Of a stretch of DNA of 64,000 nucleotides, positions 18,573 through 28,208 are shown in pieces. Origin of the DNA: Candidatus Rifleibacterium amylolyticum (GTDB lineage: Bacteria; Muiribacteriota; Ozemobacteria; Ozemobacterales; Ozemobacteraceae); NCBI GenBank assembly GCA_009917695.1, contig JAACJG010000003.1, positions 248,001 through 312,000 on the forward strand. The letters are read 5' to 3'. Under the pieces are notes generated by a model. It did no database searches. It saw only the letters and a program-made list of their open reading frames with translations, and was not told the DNA's origin. Within the stretch, counting starts at the first letter, position 1, and each line of letters starts with the position of its first letter. The position numbers were made by a program, and so were the translations under genes.

Positions 18573-19160
18573 ATGCAATTTGTTATCAAAGGCAAAAATC
18601 TTCAGCTTACTGATGCGCTCAAAGAATACGCAGAAAAGAAGTTGACGACTATCACCAAATACTTCGACCACATCGTCGAGGTTGATGTTACCCTTTCTGT
18701 TAAAGACTCAAAAGATCTCAGCCGCAGCAGAGTTTGCGAAGTAACCGTGTGGGCCAAGTCCATCGGTAACCCGATTCACGGCAAATCAGCTTCCGAAGAC
18801 CTTTATGCTTCAATCGACATGGTCGCCGAAAAGATCGAGCGCCAGGTCAAGAAGTTCAAAGAAAAGATTACCGGCCGCCGCAGAAGCAACAAGGGCGCCG
18901 ATAAGCAGGCTACTCACAGCGTTCTGTCATTCGGCGAAGATTTTGCCAGCAGAACTGAAAGCGCACCCGAAGAAAACAAGCCGAAAATCGTGCGCAGTGG
19001 CACTTTCCCGATGCGTCCGATGTTTTCCGATGAAGCGGCCGAACAACTCGACCTCTTCAATCAGGATTTCTTCGTTTTCTCAAATGCCGAAACCAACAGA
19101 ATCAACGTGATTTATCGTCGCAGCGATGGTAATTTCGGCCTTATCGAGCCCGAATATTAA
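18573..19160 (+). CDS. hpf: Long-form ribosome hibernation promoting factor
   Basis: 195 residues. The N-terminal YfiA/RaiA domain (about 1-100) begins MQFVIKGKNLQLTDAL, the typical beta-strand and helix. A charged linker (about 105-150) leads to the C-terminal dimerisation domain ending NVIYRRSDGNFGLIEPEY. Long HPF causes 70S ribosomes to pair as inactive 100S particles in stationary phase. CGGAGG lies upstream of the ATG. The next gene is ptsN, 36 bases on, recalling the hpf-ptsN pairing of the rpoN region in Proteobacteria, though rpoN itself is not here. Confidence 0.95.
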   Translation: MQFVIKGKNLQLTDALKEYAEKKLTTITKYFDHIVEVDVTLSVKDSKDLSRSRVCEVTVWAKSIGNPIHGKSASEDLYASIDMVAEKIERQVKKFKEKITGRRRSNKGADKQATHSVLSFGEDFASRTESAPEENKPKIVRSGTFPMRPMFSDEAAEQLDLFNQDFFVFSNAETNRINVIYRRSDGNFGLIEPEY

Positions 19161-19196
19161 AGATAACCAACCCCTGACAGGGATGCAGGAGGAGTT

Positions 19197-19652
19197 TTGG
19201 AACTAAGCGAATTTATATCACCCCAGCTTACCAAGTTGGAATTGAGTTCCACCACCAAGCTCGATGCCATTAAAGAGCTTATCGACATGCTTGATACTGC
19301 CGGCTATCTTACCGATGCCGACGCTTTTCTGAAGTCTGTCCTCGAAAGGGAAAAAGTTGGTTCTACCGGCATTGGCAAAGGAATAGCCATTCCCCACTCT
19401 CGCACGGCGACTGTCAGAGAAGTAGTTGTAGCCATTGGTCGCTCGAGTGCCGGCATAGAGTTTGAAGCATTGGATAACCGTCCAGTGCATCTGGTATTTC
19501 TGATCGCAGCTCCAATCGAGTCGGGCGGCCTTTATCTCAAGGCTCTGGCGAGGTTGTCGAGACTTCTGCGCTATCAGGAATTCAGAACCGAACTCATGGA
19601 AGCCGAATCGGTCGACGAAGTCATCAAGATTATCTCTGCCGAAGAGAAATAA
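19197..19652 (+). CDS. ptsN: PTS EIIA domain protein of the nitrogen/fructose type
   Basis: 151 residues, starting at TTG 19197 behind AGGAGGAG. The fold belongs to the EIIA-fructose/mannitol/Ntr family: GIGKGIAIPHSRT carries the phosphorylated His (His67), and VHLVFLIAAP and YLKALARLSRLLR follow. Such proteins take phosphate from a HPr and mostly regulate potassium, nitrogen or carbon metabolism rather than transporting sugar. Linkage to hpf favours the regulatory Ntr type. No dedicated NPr or EI-Ntr is visible, so it probably receives phosphate from the fusion at 37060. Confidence 0.88.
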   Translation: MELSEFISPQLTKLELSSTTKLDAIKELIDMLDTAGYLTDADAFLKSVLEREKVGSTGIGKGIAIPHSRTATVREVVVAIGRSSAGIEFEALDNRPVHLVFLIAAPIESGGLYLKALARLSRLLRYQEFRTELMEAESVDEVIKIISAEEK

Positions 19653-19757
19653 CAGTGGCAATGTTCAGGCCTTAACCGGCTTGAACAAGGGCTGATCGCA
19701 TTTTCTGGCGCGCGCCTTTACCGAGGCCGCGCCTTCTATGTTGAAAGGGGTCGCAGC

Positions 19758-22529
19758 ATGTTCGACTGGCTGTATAAATTCATCAGATTTTTCATTCCTG
19801 ATTTCAACGCACGTGAACTGGCAAGGCTTGACGATACTCTCGAAGAAGTAAACGCTCTCGAAGAACATTTCAAGAGCCTGTCAAACGAAGAGCTCGCTGG
19901 TATGACTCTCAAGTTCCGCCAGCAGCTGTATGAAGGCAAGCCTGTTGATTACATCAAGGCCGAAGCTTTTGCTGTAGTGCGCGAAACGGCCCGTCGTGTT
20001 TTGAATATGCGCCATTACGATGTTCAGATCCTTGGTGGTCTTGCTCTGCACGAGGGTCGCATCGTCGAAATGAAAACCGGTGAAGGTAAAACCCTGGTCG
20101 CCACGTTGCCTCTCTATCTCAACGCCCTTGAGCTCAACCCTGACTGGGTTGCACTGGCAGAAGAAGAATTCAAGGACAAGCCAGTAGAATTTAAACCGTT
20201 GATGGATCACAATGGTCTGATGGTGCCAGTTGGGCGCGGCGCTTTGCTGGTGACGGTCAACGATTACCTTGCCCGCCGCGACTCTGAGTGGATGGGGCGA
20301 GTATACAAGTTTCTCGGCCTCACCGTTGGCCTGAACGTGCATGGTCTTGACTCGGAACAGAAGCGAGCGGCTTATGCTGCTGATATTACCTACGGTACCA
20401 ACAACGAGTTCGGGTTCGACTATCTGCGCGACAATATGGCTCTGAGCCTTGCCGACTGCGTGCAGCGCAGCGAATACAACTTTTCGATCGTCGATGAAGT
20501 CGACTCAATTCTCATCGATGAGGCGAGAACGCCTCTTATCATCTCAGGGCCGGCCGAAAAAGCGACTTCACTCTATTTCATCTTTGCCAAAATAGTTCGT
20601 GAAATTCTCAAGCCTGAAGTTGACTATATTATTGACGAAAAGCACCATGGCGTTTCAGTCACCGAAGCGGGTATCGCCAAGGTTGAAAAGGCTCTTGGCG
20701 TTGAAAACCTTTATGACAACAATAACATGGATCACGTGCATCACCTGCAGAATGCACTCAAGGCCAAACACTTTTTCCATCGTGATAAAGAATACATCGT
20801 CAGGCCGCGCGAGGATGGGCGTGGTCAGGAAGTCGTCATCGTCGATGAATTTACCGGGCGTCTGATGTTCGGCCGGCGCTATTCTGATGGTCTGCATCAG
20901 GCGATCGAGGCCAAGGAAGGCGTGCCGATTCAGCAGGAAAACCAGACTCTCGCTTCGATCACCTTTCAGAACTATTTCCGCTTATACCGCAAGCTGGCTG
21001 GTATGACTGGTACTGCTGAAACCGAAGCAAAAGAATTCAACGAGATTTACAAGTGCGAAGTCGTTGTGATTCCACCGAACAAGCCCTGCATACGCCAGGA
21101 TCTTGCCGACGTAATCTACAAGACAGTTGTCGAGAAGTTCGAAGCAATAGTAGAAAATATTATCGAAATCAATAAGCGCAAACAGCCGGTGCTGGTCGGA
21201 ACCATCTCGATCGAAAAGAGTGAGCTGATTGCGGCCATGTTGCGCAAGCGTGGTATCGAGTGCCAGGTTCTCAACGCCAAATATCACGAAAAAGAGGCTG
21301 AGATAGTAGCTCAGGCTGGTCGCGAAGGCAGTATAACCATAGCTACCAACATGGCTGGCCGTGGTACAGATATTTTGCTCGGTGGTAACCCCGAAATGCT
21401 GGCCAAAGAAGAACTTGGCCACTCTGAAGGAGAAGAATACACGGCTGCCGTGGCAAAATACCGCGCACTATGCGAGGCCGAAAAGCAGCGAGTTATCGAA
21501 GCTGGTGGCCTGTTTATTCTCGGCACAGAACGCCACGAATCTCGACGAATTGATAATCAGCTGCGCGGCCGTGCCGGTCGCCAGGGCGATCCGGGCGCCA
21601 GCCAGTTCTATCTGTCGCTTGAAGACGATCTGATGCGCCTGTTTGGTTCGGTCAACATCGCCGGCTGGATGGAAAAACTCGGTTGGGAAAAGGGTGAACC
21701 GATTGAACACCCATGGATATCCAAGTCTATAGAGAGCGCGCAGCGCAAGGTCGAAGCCTATCACTTCGATGTGCGCAAACACGTTCTCAAGTACGATGAC
21801 GTCATGAATCAGCAGCGAACTGTAATTTATCAGGAACGCCGCAAAGCTCTCGAACAGGAACAGATTTACGAAGATCTCCTGTCGATGATCGATGAAGTCA
21901 TCGAAGACGCGGTAGGTAATGCTCTCAACCCTGATGTAGATCCTGACGATTATGATTACAATGCGCTGGCTGACCAGCTCAAAAAGATTTTTCCGATCGA
22001 AGCCGAGGGTGGCGATCCGCACAAGGCAAAGCCAGGTCAGCTTTGTTCGTATTCCCGCGAAGAGCTGATCAACGAACTGCGCCGCCGGGCGCTCGATAAG
22101 CTGGCGGCCAAGAGGGCTGAACTCGGCGATCAGGACTTTTTCAGCATGCAGAAATTTTTGCTGCTGCAGATCGTAGACAGCAAATGGAAAGACCATCTGC
22201 ACAATATGGACAACCTGCAGGATGGTATTCATCTGCGTTCCTGGGGACAGCGTGATCCGCTGGTCGAGTATAAAATTGAAGGTTTTCAGATGTTTCAGAA
22301 CATGATCGACAGCATCAAGGAAGACCTGCTTTATTACATGTACCGCGTATCATACTCACGTGCCGAAGAACGTGAAGCCCAGGAAAAGAAGGAACAGGAA
22401 GTTTATTACAACCGCGGTGACGAAGAAGAAAAGACGAAAGCGCCGGTTCGAGCCGAAGAATCGGTCGATCGTAACGCTCCCTGCCCATGTGGCAGTGGCA
22501 AGAAATACAAAAAGTGCTGCGGTCGCTGA
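19758..22529 (+). CDS. secA: Protein translocase ATPase SecA
   Basis: 923 residues. SecA drives preproteins through SecYEG using ATP. The Walker A motif MKTGEGKT is at residues 105-112; VDEVDSILIDEARTPLIISG marks the DEAD-like motif; TNMAGRGTDILLGG and QLRGRAGRQGDPG mark motifs V and VI. The C-terminus is the zinc-binding SEC-C tail CPCGSGKKYKKCC, which in other bacteria binds SecB and lipids. Compared with E. coli, about 35 extra residues (125-163) sit between Walker A and the VTVNDYLARRD motif. GAAAGGGG precedes the ATG. Confidence 0.97.
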   Translation: MFDWLYKFIRFFIPDFNARELARLDDTLEEVNALEEHFKSLSNEELAGMTLKFRQQLYEGKPVDYIKAEAFAVVRETARRVLNMRHYDVQILGGLALHEGRIVEMKTGEGKTLVATLPLYLNALELNPDWVALAEEEFKDKPVEFKPLMDHNGLMVPVGRGALLVTVNDYLARRDSEWMGRVYKFLGLTVGLNVHGLDSEQKRAAYAADITYGTNNEFGFDYLRDNMALSLADCVQRSEYNFSIVDEVDSILIDEARTPLIISGPAEKATSLYFIFAKIVREILKPEVDYIIDEKHHGVSVTEAGIAKVEKALGVENLYDNNNMDHVHHLQNALKAKHFFHRDKEYIVRPREDGRGQEVVIVDEFTGRLMFGRRYSDGLHQAIEAKEGVPIQQENQTLASITFQNYFRLYRKLAGMTGTAETEAKEFNEIYKCEVVVIPPNKPCIRQDLADVIYKTVVEKFEAIVENIIEINKRKQPVLVGTISIEKSELIAAMLRKRGIECQVLNAKYHEKEAEIVAQAGREGSITIATNMAGRGTDILLGGNPEMLAKEELGHSEGEEYTAAVAKYRALCEAEKQRVIEAGGLFILGTERHESRRIDNQLRGRAGRQGDPGASQFYLSLEDDLMRLFGSVNIAGWMEKLGWEKGEPIEHPWISKSIESAQRKVEAYHFDVRKHVLKYDDVMNQQRTVIYQERRKALEQEQIYEDLLSMIDEVIEDAVGNALNPDVDPDDYDYNALADQLKKIFPIEAEGGDPHKAKPGQLCSYSREELINELRRRALDKLAAKRAELGDQDFFSMQKFLLLQIVDSKWKDHLHNMDNLQDGIHLRSWGQRDPLVEYKIEGFQMFQNMIDSIKEDLLYYMYRVSYSRAEEREAQEKKEQEVYYNRGDEEEKTKAPVRAEESVDRNAPCPCGSGKKYKKCCGR

Positions 22530-22585
22530 GCGACTGACCCTCGATCTGTCTGCTCCAGCCTGATGCAATTTTGCCGGGCTGGTTG

Positions 22586-22591
22586 TATAAT
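22586..22591 (+). promoter_or_regulatory. Possible -10 box for the pseudopilin gene
   Basis: A perfect TATAAT occurs in the gap after secA, 32 bases before the preferred start at 22623. The -35 position (ATGCAA) is poor, so this is tentative. Confidence 0.35.
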
Positions 22592-22622
22592 GTCTGTACA
22601 TCTTGTGTTGCGGATAAGATTT

Positions 22623-23099
22623 ATGTTGCGTAACTGGCAAAAACGGGCGGGCGTTTCTCTTATAGAAGTCATGATCGCCATGGCGATACTGTCTACGCTT
22701 GCCCTGCCGATGGGAATGTTCCTGGTCGAGCAGATGCGCGGCAGTTCGCAACTGGGCGATTACTATCAGATCCTCAATCTGCTTGAAGAAAAGCTCGAAA
22801 TTGTTCTTGATATGAGGTTTCAGGATATTCCGGTCGGTGATGTCAAGGATGTGCTGGTCGAGTCTCAAGGCAGTCGCGGACTGGATCTGCGTCCAGCCGA
22901 AGTTGCCCGTAATATGGTAAATTTTCGTATGCGCTGCGAAATGCTGCCGGTCAACTTTTCAGCGCTCAAGGATGCAGCGTCGAACGAACTTCAATCGATA
23001 GTGGCAGAAGATGGCATGAAGCGAGTCGAGATTTTTGCTGAGTGGGGCGACAAGCGCCAGCACAGTCTCAATCTGGTTGCATACAGGGCGAATCTTTGA
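22623..23099 (+). CDS. Type IV pilin-like minor pseudopilin
   Basis: 158 residues from ATG 22623. The leader MLRNWQKRAG is followed by VSLIEVMIAMAILSTLALPMG, a textbook prepilin signal with Gly at -1 and Glu at +5 (E15). The globular domain is short. An in-frame upstream start at 22563 would give an abnormally long leader and was rejected. It is paired with a PilX-like gene directly downstream, repeating the arrangement at 7453-9286, and is likely a PilV/GspI-type minor subunit. Confidence 0.8.
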   Translation: MLRNWQKRAGVSLIEVMIAMAILSTLALPMGMFLVEQMRGSSQLGDYYQILNLLEEKLEIVLDMRFQDIPVGDVKDVLVESQGSRGLDLRPAEVARNMVNFRMRCEMLPVNFSALKDAASNELQSIVAEDGMKRVEIFAEWGDKRQHSLNLVAYRANL

Positions 23100-23107
23100 A
23101 CAGATTA

Positions 23108-23566
23108 ATGATCAAACACAAGCAGGGGCTGGCTTTGCCCATCATCCTCGGACTGGTAATGTTTCTAGCCATCTGGATCGGTTCGCTGGCCTGGACGATG
23201 ACCAATGCGCGCAGTCGTTTTCAACAGGTTCACAAGGCGCGAAAAGCTTATTTTATGGCTCGTTCTGGCCTTCAGCACTTTCTTCTGAAGCTCAAAATGT
23301 TGCAGAGAAACGGTCTTGAGTCAATGCGTGCTCTTGAGCGGGCCAATGAAGATGAAAAAAAAGTTCTCTATTCTGTCTTTATACAGGATATAATAGTACC
23401 ACCGGATAATTCTTATTCGGCCGAACGGTACGATTACCGGGTCAAGACCTTTAACATTGAATCGGTAGATTACGATAATGCCCGTATTACCATGCAGGTT
23501 GAGACTGAAGGCAGTTTCGGCGGGCAGAAGAACAGCATAAGCCGGCTTATCCGTGTCAGTAGATAA
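23108..23566 (+). CDS. Short PilX/GspK-like protein
   Basis: 152 residues. The leader MIKHKQG precedes a hydrophobic helix (LALPIILGLVMFLAIWIGSL), then the motif AYFMARSGLQHFLLK, almost identical to AYFAARAAMQHFLLK in the gene at 7453-8331. It begins 8 bases after the pseudopilin gene; a TTG at 23096 overlapping the previous stop is an alternative start. It is shorter than its paralogue, lacking most of the C-terminal domain. Probable role: minor component of a type IV pilus or type II secretion complex. Confidence 0.68.
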   Translation: MIKHKQGLALPIILGLVMFLAIWIGSLAWTMTNARSRFQQVHKARKAYFMARSGLQHFLLKLKMLQRNGLESMRALERANEDEKKVLYSVFIQDIIVPPDNSYSAERYDYRVKTFNIESVDYDNARITMQVETEGSFGGQKNSISRLIRVSR

Positions 23567-23591
23567 GCCGTAATTTCAGGAGGTATGAACC

Positions 23592-24720
23592 GTGGATTTC
23601 GAAGTAGTCGAAAAGATACGCGAAATGAAAACCCGGCTCTCCGGCATCGGGAGCCATCTTTGACCTGCCCAACAAAAGGCGGGAAATCGAAGAGCTTGAA
23701 TCGACAACACTGAACCCGAATTTCTGGAACGACCGTAACCGCGCCCAGGCTATCAGTCAGAAGATAGCAGATCTCAAAAAGGCATGCGATACTTACGAAT
23801 CGGTGCAGAAAGAATTCAACGATACGGTTGAACTGATGGAGCTGGCTGAGGCAGAAAACGACGATGCCATGTTCCAGCAGCTTTATTCACAGCTGGATCC
23901 GATAAATCATCGTATTGATGGTCTTGAGCTGACTACTTTCCTTTCCGAGCCTTACGATAATTCAGATACTTATCTGTCGATCAAACCGGGCGCCGGTGGC
24001 ACTGAGTCGAGTGACTGGGCTTCGATGCTTTATCGCATGTATCTGCGTTATATCGAAAACGCCGGATTCAAATACGAAGTGCTCGACCTCCAGGAAGAAG
24101 AGCATGGCATAAAAGCAGCCACAATTAAGGTTAAAGGCCCTTACGCCTACGGTTATCTTAAAGGTGAAAAGGGCGTTCATCGCCTTGTTCGCATTTCGCC
24201 ATTCGATTCGAATGCGCGCCGTCACACCAGTTTTACTGCGGTTGACGTCTTGCCGGTTCTGCCTGAAGACGTCGATGTCGAAATCAGAGATGACGATTTG
24301 AAGCTCGATTTCTTCAGAAGTTCTGGCGCTGGCGGTCAGCATGTTAACAAGACCAGCAGTGCCGTGCGCATAACCCATATGCCGACCGGAATTGTTGTTG
24401 CCTGTCAGATCGAGCGCAGTCAGCATCAGAATCGCGAAGTTGCCCTGGGCATGCTGAAGGCAAAACTGTATGAGCTGCAGCAACGTGAAAAGCAGAAGGA
24501 AATAAAGAATTTACAGGGCGATATGAAGAATATCGCCTGGGGCAGCCAGATCCGTTCTTACGTTTTCTGTCCTTATACTCTGGTAAAAGATCTGCGAACT
24601 GGCGAACAGACTTCAGATGTGCGCCGGGTCATGGATGGAGATCTTGAGCCTTTTGTTAAGGCTTATCTGAACTGGCACGCGAATGGTGAGAAACCTCTTA
24701 ACATAAGCGAAGCCGAGTGA
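23592..24720 (+). CDS. prfB: Peptide chain release factor 2 with programmed +1 frameshift
   Basis: About 375 residues when the frameshift is made. GTG 23592 follows AGGAGG with 8-base spacing. Codon 23 is CTT (23658-23660), followed by in-frame TGA 23661-23663 and C. Slipping +1 on CTT-T continues as DLPNKRREIEELE and stays open to TGA 24720. GGGAG just upstream is the internal Shine-Dalgarno-like stimulator. RF2 marks: SPF at 202-204 (stop-codon recognition) and GGQ at 247-249 (peptide release), close to E. coli numbering. RF2 reads UGA and UAA, so low RF2 favours frameshifting, an autoregulatory loop. This is an intact gene, not a pseudogene. Confidence 0.97.
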
Positions 24721-24730
24721 GGTGCAGGTT

Positions 24731-26479
24731 ATGAATCTGGGCAGGCGAATTCTTAAAAGTATGCGTCGCGGCAGCGCAATGTTTTTGCTGATGACAGTAG
24801 TTGGTGTTCTCTATATATTTGGCATGCTGTTGATCAACTACATGACGCAGGAGCGGACGCAGACGGCCAAGCTTGGCGAAAATCTCCAGGCTTTCTGTCT
24901 GGCCGAGGCCGCAGTCGAGAAAGCCATGCTCAAGATGCGTGAGATTTTCAACGAAAAACTGCTGTCAGAAGAGGGTGAGGTTAACGACCAGATTCTCTCT
25001 CTGCTCGACATAGACCGTGCCGAGAATTTCAGCCTGCGCATAAGAATACAGGATGGCGAAGTTATCGACGGCGGTACTGCCGAGGTGCTGGTTGAAGTTA
25101 ACAATCTGCGTCTGACTCCATTCAAGACTTACATCGATGAATACGAAGACGTGCCGCCAGCTCTCAAGGTTTATCGCAAAGAGAACCGTGATACCTACGC
25201 TGATAAGGCGCTTGGCGGCTGGGAAGGCCTGTTGCGCTTCGAAGCTGTCGGTAAATATCGCAACGCCGAGAAGAAACTCGAAGTGATACGAGAACTCAAG
25301 GTAACCGACCTGACACCACCGGCTGAGAATTACACGCTTTTCGTGGCCAGCCGCAAAGACGAGTATCTGCGACATGGCGAGTTCAGATGCCGCAACTGGA
25401 GCGTGGTAAGAGATCTCAAAGCGCTTATCGATGATATCGCCGAAAAGACCGGTAATGCTTTTCAGGAGACGCTGGGCAACACCGCCAGCGACTACTTCTG
25501 GGAACCAAATATGGCCAGTAACGTCAGTTTTGAGGGTGAGATCAAGGTTCGAATTCTCAAAGTTATCCGCAAGCTGGTAATGTCGGTTTCTGACCTCAAG
25601 GTAAAGGACTTTGTCGATTTTTCGATTGGCAAACTTCATCCTTATCTCTGGGGAAAAATCCGCACCAATGGCCGGTTGCATGTTTATCTGCCGTTTTTTG
25701 CCGCCGACGATATTATCAACTACTTTAAAGACAACTCCATTTTTTCGCATCAGCGCCCCGAAATCGGTTATCTGTTCTGCAACAATCAGCTGCACGACCC
25801 TTATCTGAGCAAATACACCTATTATGAAGGCGAGATAATCAGGTATTATCAGAAACTCAAGCCTTACGTTCTTGGTATCACTGAAACACCGTATCCGAGT
25901 TCAGATCCCTACACGATAAATACCAAGTTTGACTTTGTTTCACGCAATCCTGACAAACTAGAACCAATGCAGCTCGCCCGCATCAAGAAAGATGCCAAAG
26001 ATTACTGCCATGAATTCATCGAACGCGATCTGATCCTGCAGGGCACTTATTCAAAACCTGCGGCCATAATGGGACTTGTTTACGTTCAGGGCAACCTTTT
26101 TATTGGTGGCCGTATTTCCGGTCAGGCTATGATCGTAGCGCAAGGTGATATTATAATCACCGACAATGTTGTTCAAGACAGCGCGGCGTCATTTCTCTCG
26201 CTGGTCTCGCTTAATGGTTCGGTCAAATATGCCCGTGAACTCAAAAACGCCAAGGTCGAAGCTGCTATTTACGCAAAAGAAAGCGTAGTCGGCGGCGAAC
26301 AGATAAATATCTTCGGCAATCTTGTCGTCGACTCGCTGAATCGCCAGAAAGGCGAAGATGGCGCATTGATCATGCCAAAAAAGGTAATGATCAATTACGA
26401 TTCAAAGCTCAAAAGCGAAGTCGGCAGCAACGTCTGCTTCAATATTTCTGACCTGATCACGACGATGCGCGATCTCTGA
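24731..26479 (+). CDS. PilX-like protein with long beta-rich C-terminal domain
   Basis: 582 residues from ATG 24731 (a GTG at 24722 is less likely because GAGGTG at about 24718 fits the ATG). After a basic leader a hydrophobic helix (AMFLLMTVVGVLYIFGMLLI) is followed by AFCLAEAAVEKAMLK, related to the PilX/GspK pattern in its two smaller paralogues. The C-terminal third (about 440-570) has short repeating strands such as GLVYVQGNLFIGG, GQAMIVAQGDIIIT and ASFLSLVSLNGS, suggesting a beta-solenoid like bactofilin or adhesin domains. It follows prfB by 10 bases. Function in a pilus or surface assembly is inferred. Confidence 0.65.
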   Translation: MNLGRRILKSMRRGSAMFLLMTVVGVLYIFGMLLINYMTQERTQTAKLGENLQAFCLAEAAVEKAMLKMREIFNEKLLSEEGEVNDQILSLLDIDRAENFSLRIRIQDGEVIDGGTAEVLVEVNNLRLTPFKTYIDEYEDVPPALKVYRKENRDTYADKALGGWEGLLRFEAVGKYRNAEKKLEVIRELKVTDLTPPAENYTLFVASRKDEYLRHGEFRCRNWSVVRDLKALIDDIAEKTGNAFQETLGNTASDYFWEPNMASNVSFEGEIKVRILKVIRKLVMSVSDLKVKDFVDFSIGKLHPYLWGKIRTNGRLHVYLPFFAADDIINYFKDNSIFSHQRPEIGYLFCNNQLHDPYLSKYTYYEGEIIRYYQKLKPYVLGITETPYPSSDPYTINTKFDFVSRNPDKLEPMQLARIKKDAKDYCHEFIERDLILQGTYSKPAAIMGLVYVQGNLFIGGRISGQAMIVAQGDIIITDNVVQDSAASFLSLVSLNGSVKYARELKNAKVEAAIYAKESVVGGEQINIFGNLVVDSLNRQKGEDGALIMPKKVMINYDSKLKSEVGSNVCFNISDLITTMRDL

Positions 26480-26487
26480 CCCTTCTT

Positions 26488-28176
26488 TCAATCAGGGTAG
26501 GCTGAGATGAATTCGAACGATGGCATGCGCACAAGCTGGCCAAGATCGTTGATGATGTCGTAAAATTTCCAGTCGGTGGTGCCGTTGAAGGTTATCATCT
26601 GTCCTTCGCGGGCAAAGGGCGGGAAACCGCCGCGCCTTGTCGCCAGCAGAAAAGTCGGCTGATTGTTGAAGTGACTGTTGAGACGATAATCGTTGCGTTC
26701 CCGGCTCATGGCGTCGAGTTCATCCTGGCTGAGTTCTTTGATCATCAAAAGAAAATCGCGGCCGTGTCGGGTGATCTTGCGAGCTATATAACCACGCCAT
26801 TCAACTGTAATTGGCCCGGTAAAACGGGTTTTGAAGTTGATATCGTTGAGTTGCCAGTATTGTAGATTGGTTCCGGCAAAATTACCACGAGTTGCAGTGA
26901 AGCCTTCGCGCGCCGGGCGTTGTTTCTCTTCTTCTTCGCGAATCTTGAAGCGGGCGACTTCGAGTTTTCTTACCGCATCCCGGCGTGAGCTTTCCAGTAG
27001 ATTGCCGGTTGCCAGAGCCTGGCTGAAGAGATTTGCGGCTTCTTCGAATTTGTTTGTCGTGAATGCATGATTTCCCCGCAGATAAAGGTCGTTGGCCAGA
27101 TTACCGGCCGATTCACTCAACCGCATCTGGAGATTGGGATTACCGGGGTTCATTGCATTGGCGCGGGCGTAATATTCTTTGGCCTTTTCCGGGCTGCCCA
27201 TAGTCTCGTAGATACGTGCCATTTCAAGGGCTACCGAGGCCTGTGGTTTGACCACGTAGTAGATCTGATAATTTTTTATGGCATCTTCAAGCAAATTGAC
27301 CCTTGAATAATTGCGGCCGAGCAGGTAGTAGGCGTCGTAGAATTTGTCATCTACCCGCAGACATTCTTCGAGATGCTTGATTGACGCAAAAAGATCGCCT
27401 TTCAGGCTGAGCGCCTTGCCTAAAAGAAAGTGTGCGCGTGGGCTGTCGGGATTGTTTTGAAGAATGTTTTCAAGCGCTGCTATTGCCTCGTCTGTCTTGC
27501 CGCTGTCGAGAAGAGTTTCAGCCCGCTGCTCGCCCGCTGGTCTGGAAGCCTGAGCGGTGGCGCGCAGGGGTAATGGAGGTAGTTTCAGATCCTGGGTGCT
27601 GATTCTGTTTGTTGGCTGCATTGGCGGTAATGCCGGTGTTGCCGGTTGAGTAACTACCCTGGCTGTCTGCGTTGGCAGTGTCGGGCGTGGCTGAACAGGT
27701 GCTTGAACCGGTGTTTGGGTCGGTTGTTGGGTAATAATGCGTGCTGGCGCCGCTGACTGTGGGGGTTCATATTTGACTACTGGTGCTGCAGTCGGTGCTT
27801 GCGTCTGCGCTTCGGTCTGGGCGTTGTAAGCCTTGATGCGTTTCAGCTCTACGCTGCATCTGGCGATCCCACGTCTGGCAGCAACCATGGAGGTGTCGAG
27901 AGAAGCCGCGAGTCGGTATTCCTTCAATGCTTCATCAAAATTGCCGGTGAGCTCGAATAGACGGCCAAGATTGAAATGTACGCCGGGGTGGCGGGGTGAT
28001 TGCTCGTATGCCTGCTTCAGCGCCTGATGAGCCTGTTTGTAGCGCTGCTGATAAATGTGGTTAACCGCTTCTTCGACAAGAATGTTGGTGTTGTCGAAGG
28101 CCAGAAGCGGAATGCTGCCGGCAGCAGCCAGCGCCGCTGACAGAATCAGGGTTTTCAACTTGCCCGGGTATTTCAT
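26488..28176 (-). CDS. Exported TPR-repeat protein
   Basis: 562 residues from ATG 28176 (AAAGGA upstream; a TTG two codons earlier is possible). A signal peptide is followed by TPR units (VHFNLGRLFELTGNFDEALKE), a Pro/Gln/Thr-rich linker of about 90 residues with repeated PTQTP and APVQ tracts, more TPRs (about 215-400), and a C-terminal beta-rich domain (about 430-560) I cannot name. It ends 8 bases from the converging PilX-like gene. The Pro/Gln linker suggests it spans part of the envelope. Confidence 0.75.
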   Translation of the reverse strand: MKYPGKLKTLILSAALAAAGSIPLLAFDNTNILVEEAVNHIYQQRYKQAHQALKQAYEQSPRHPGVHFNLGRLFELTGNFDEALKEYRLAASLDTSMVAARRGIARCSVELKRIKAYNAQTEAQTQAPTAAPVVKYEPPQSAAPARIITQQPTQTPVQAPVQPRPTLPTQTARVVTQPATPALPPMQPTNRISTQDLKLPPLPLRATAQASRPAGEQRAETLLDSGKTDEAIAALENILQNNPDSPRAHFLLGKALSLKGDLFASIKHLEECLRVDDKFYDAYYLLGRNYSRVNLLEDAIKNYQIYYVVKPQASVALEMARIYETMGSPEKAKEYYARANAMNPGNPNLQMRLSESAGNLANDLYLRGNHAFTTNKFEEAANLFSQALATGNLLESSRRDAVRKLEVARFKIREEEEKQRPAREGFTATRGNFAGTNLQYWQLNDINFKTRFTGPITVEWRGYIARKITRHGRDFLLMIKELSQDELDAMSRERNDYRLNSHFNNQPTFLLATRRGGFPPFAREGQMITFNGTTDWKFYDIINDLGQLVRMPSFEFISAYPD

Positions 28177-28208
28177 TGGCAACGTCCTTTAAACTTGATC
28201 TGGCTTTT

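Noticed and set aside
21468-22232. 254-codon minus-strand open frame inside secA
   Set aside because: Antisense to conserved SecA codons, no ribosome site, no recognisable domain.
23592-23663. prfB as a pseudogene broken by a stop
   Set aside because: The stop is the conserved CTT-TGA-C frameshift site; both reading parts are intact.
24965-25795. 276-codon minus-strand open frame
   Set aside because: Antisense shadow of the PilX-like gene at 24731, which has the ribosome site and a recognisable N-terminus.
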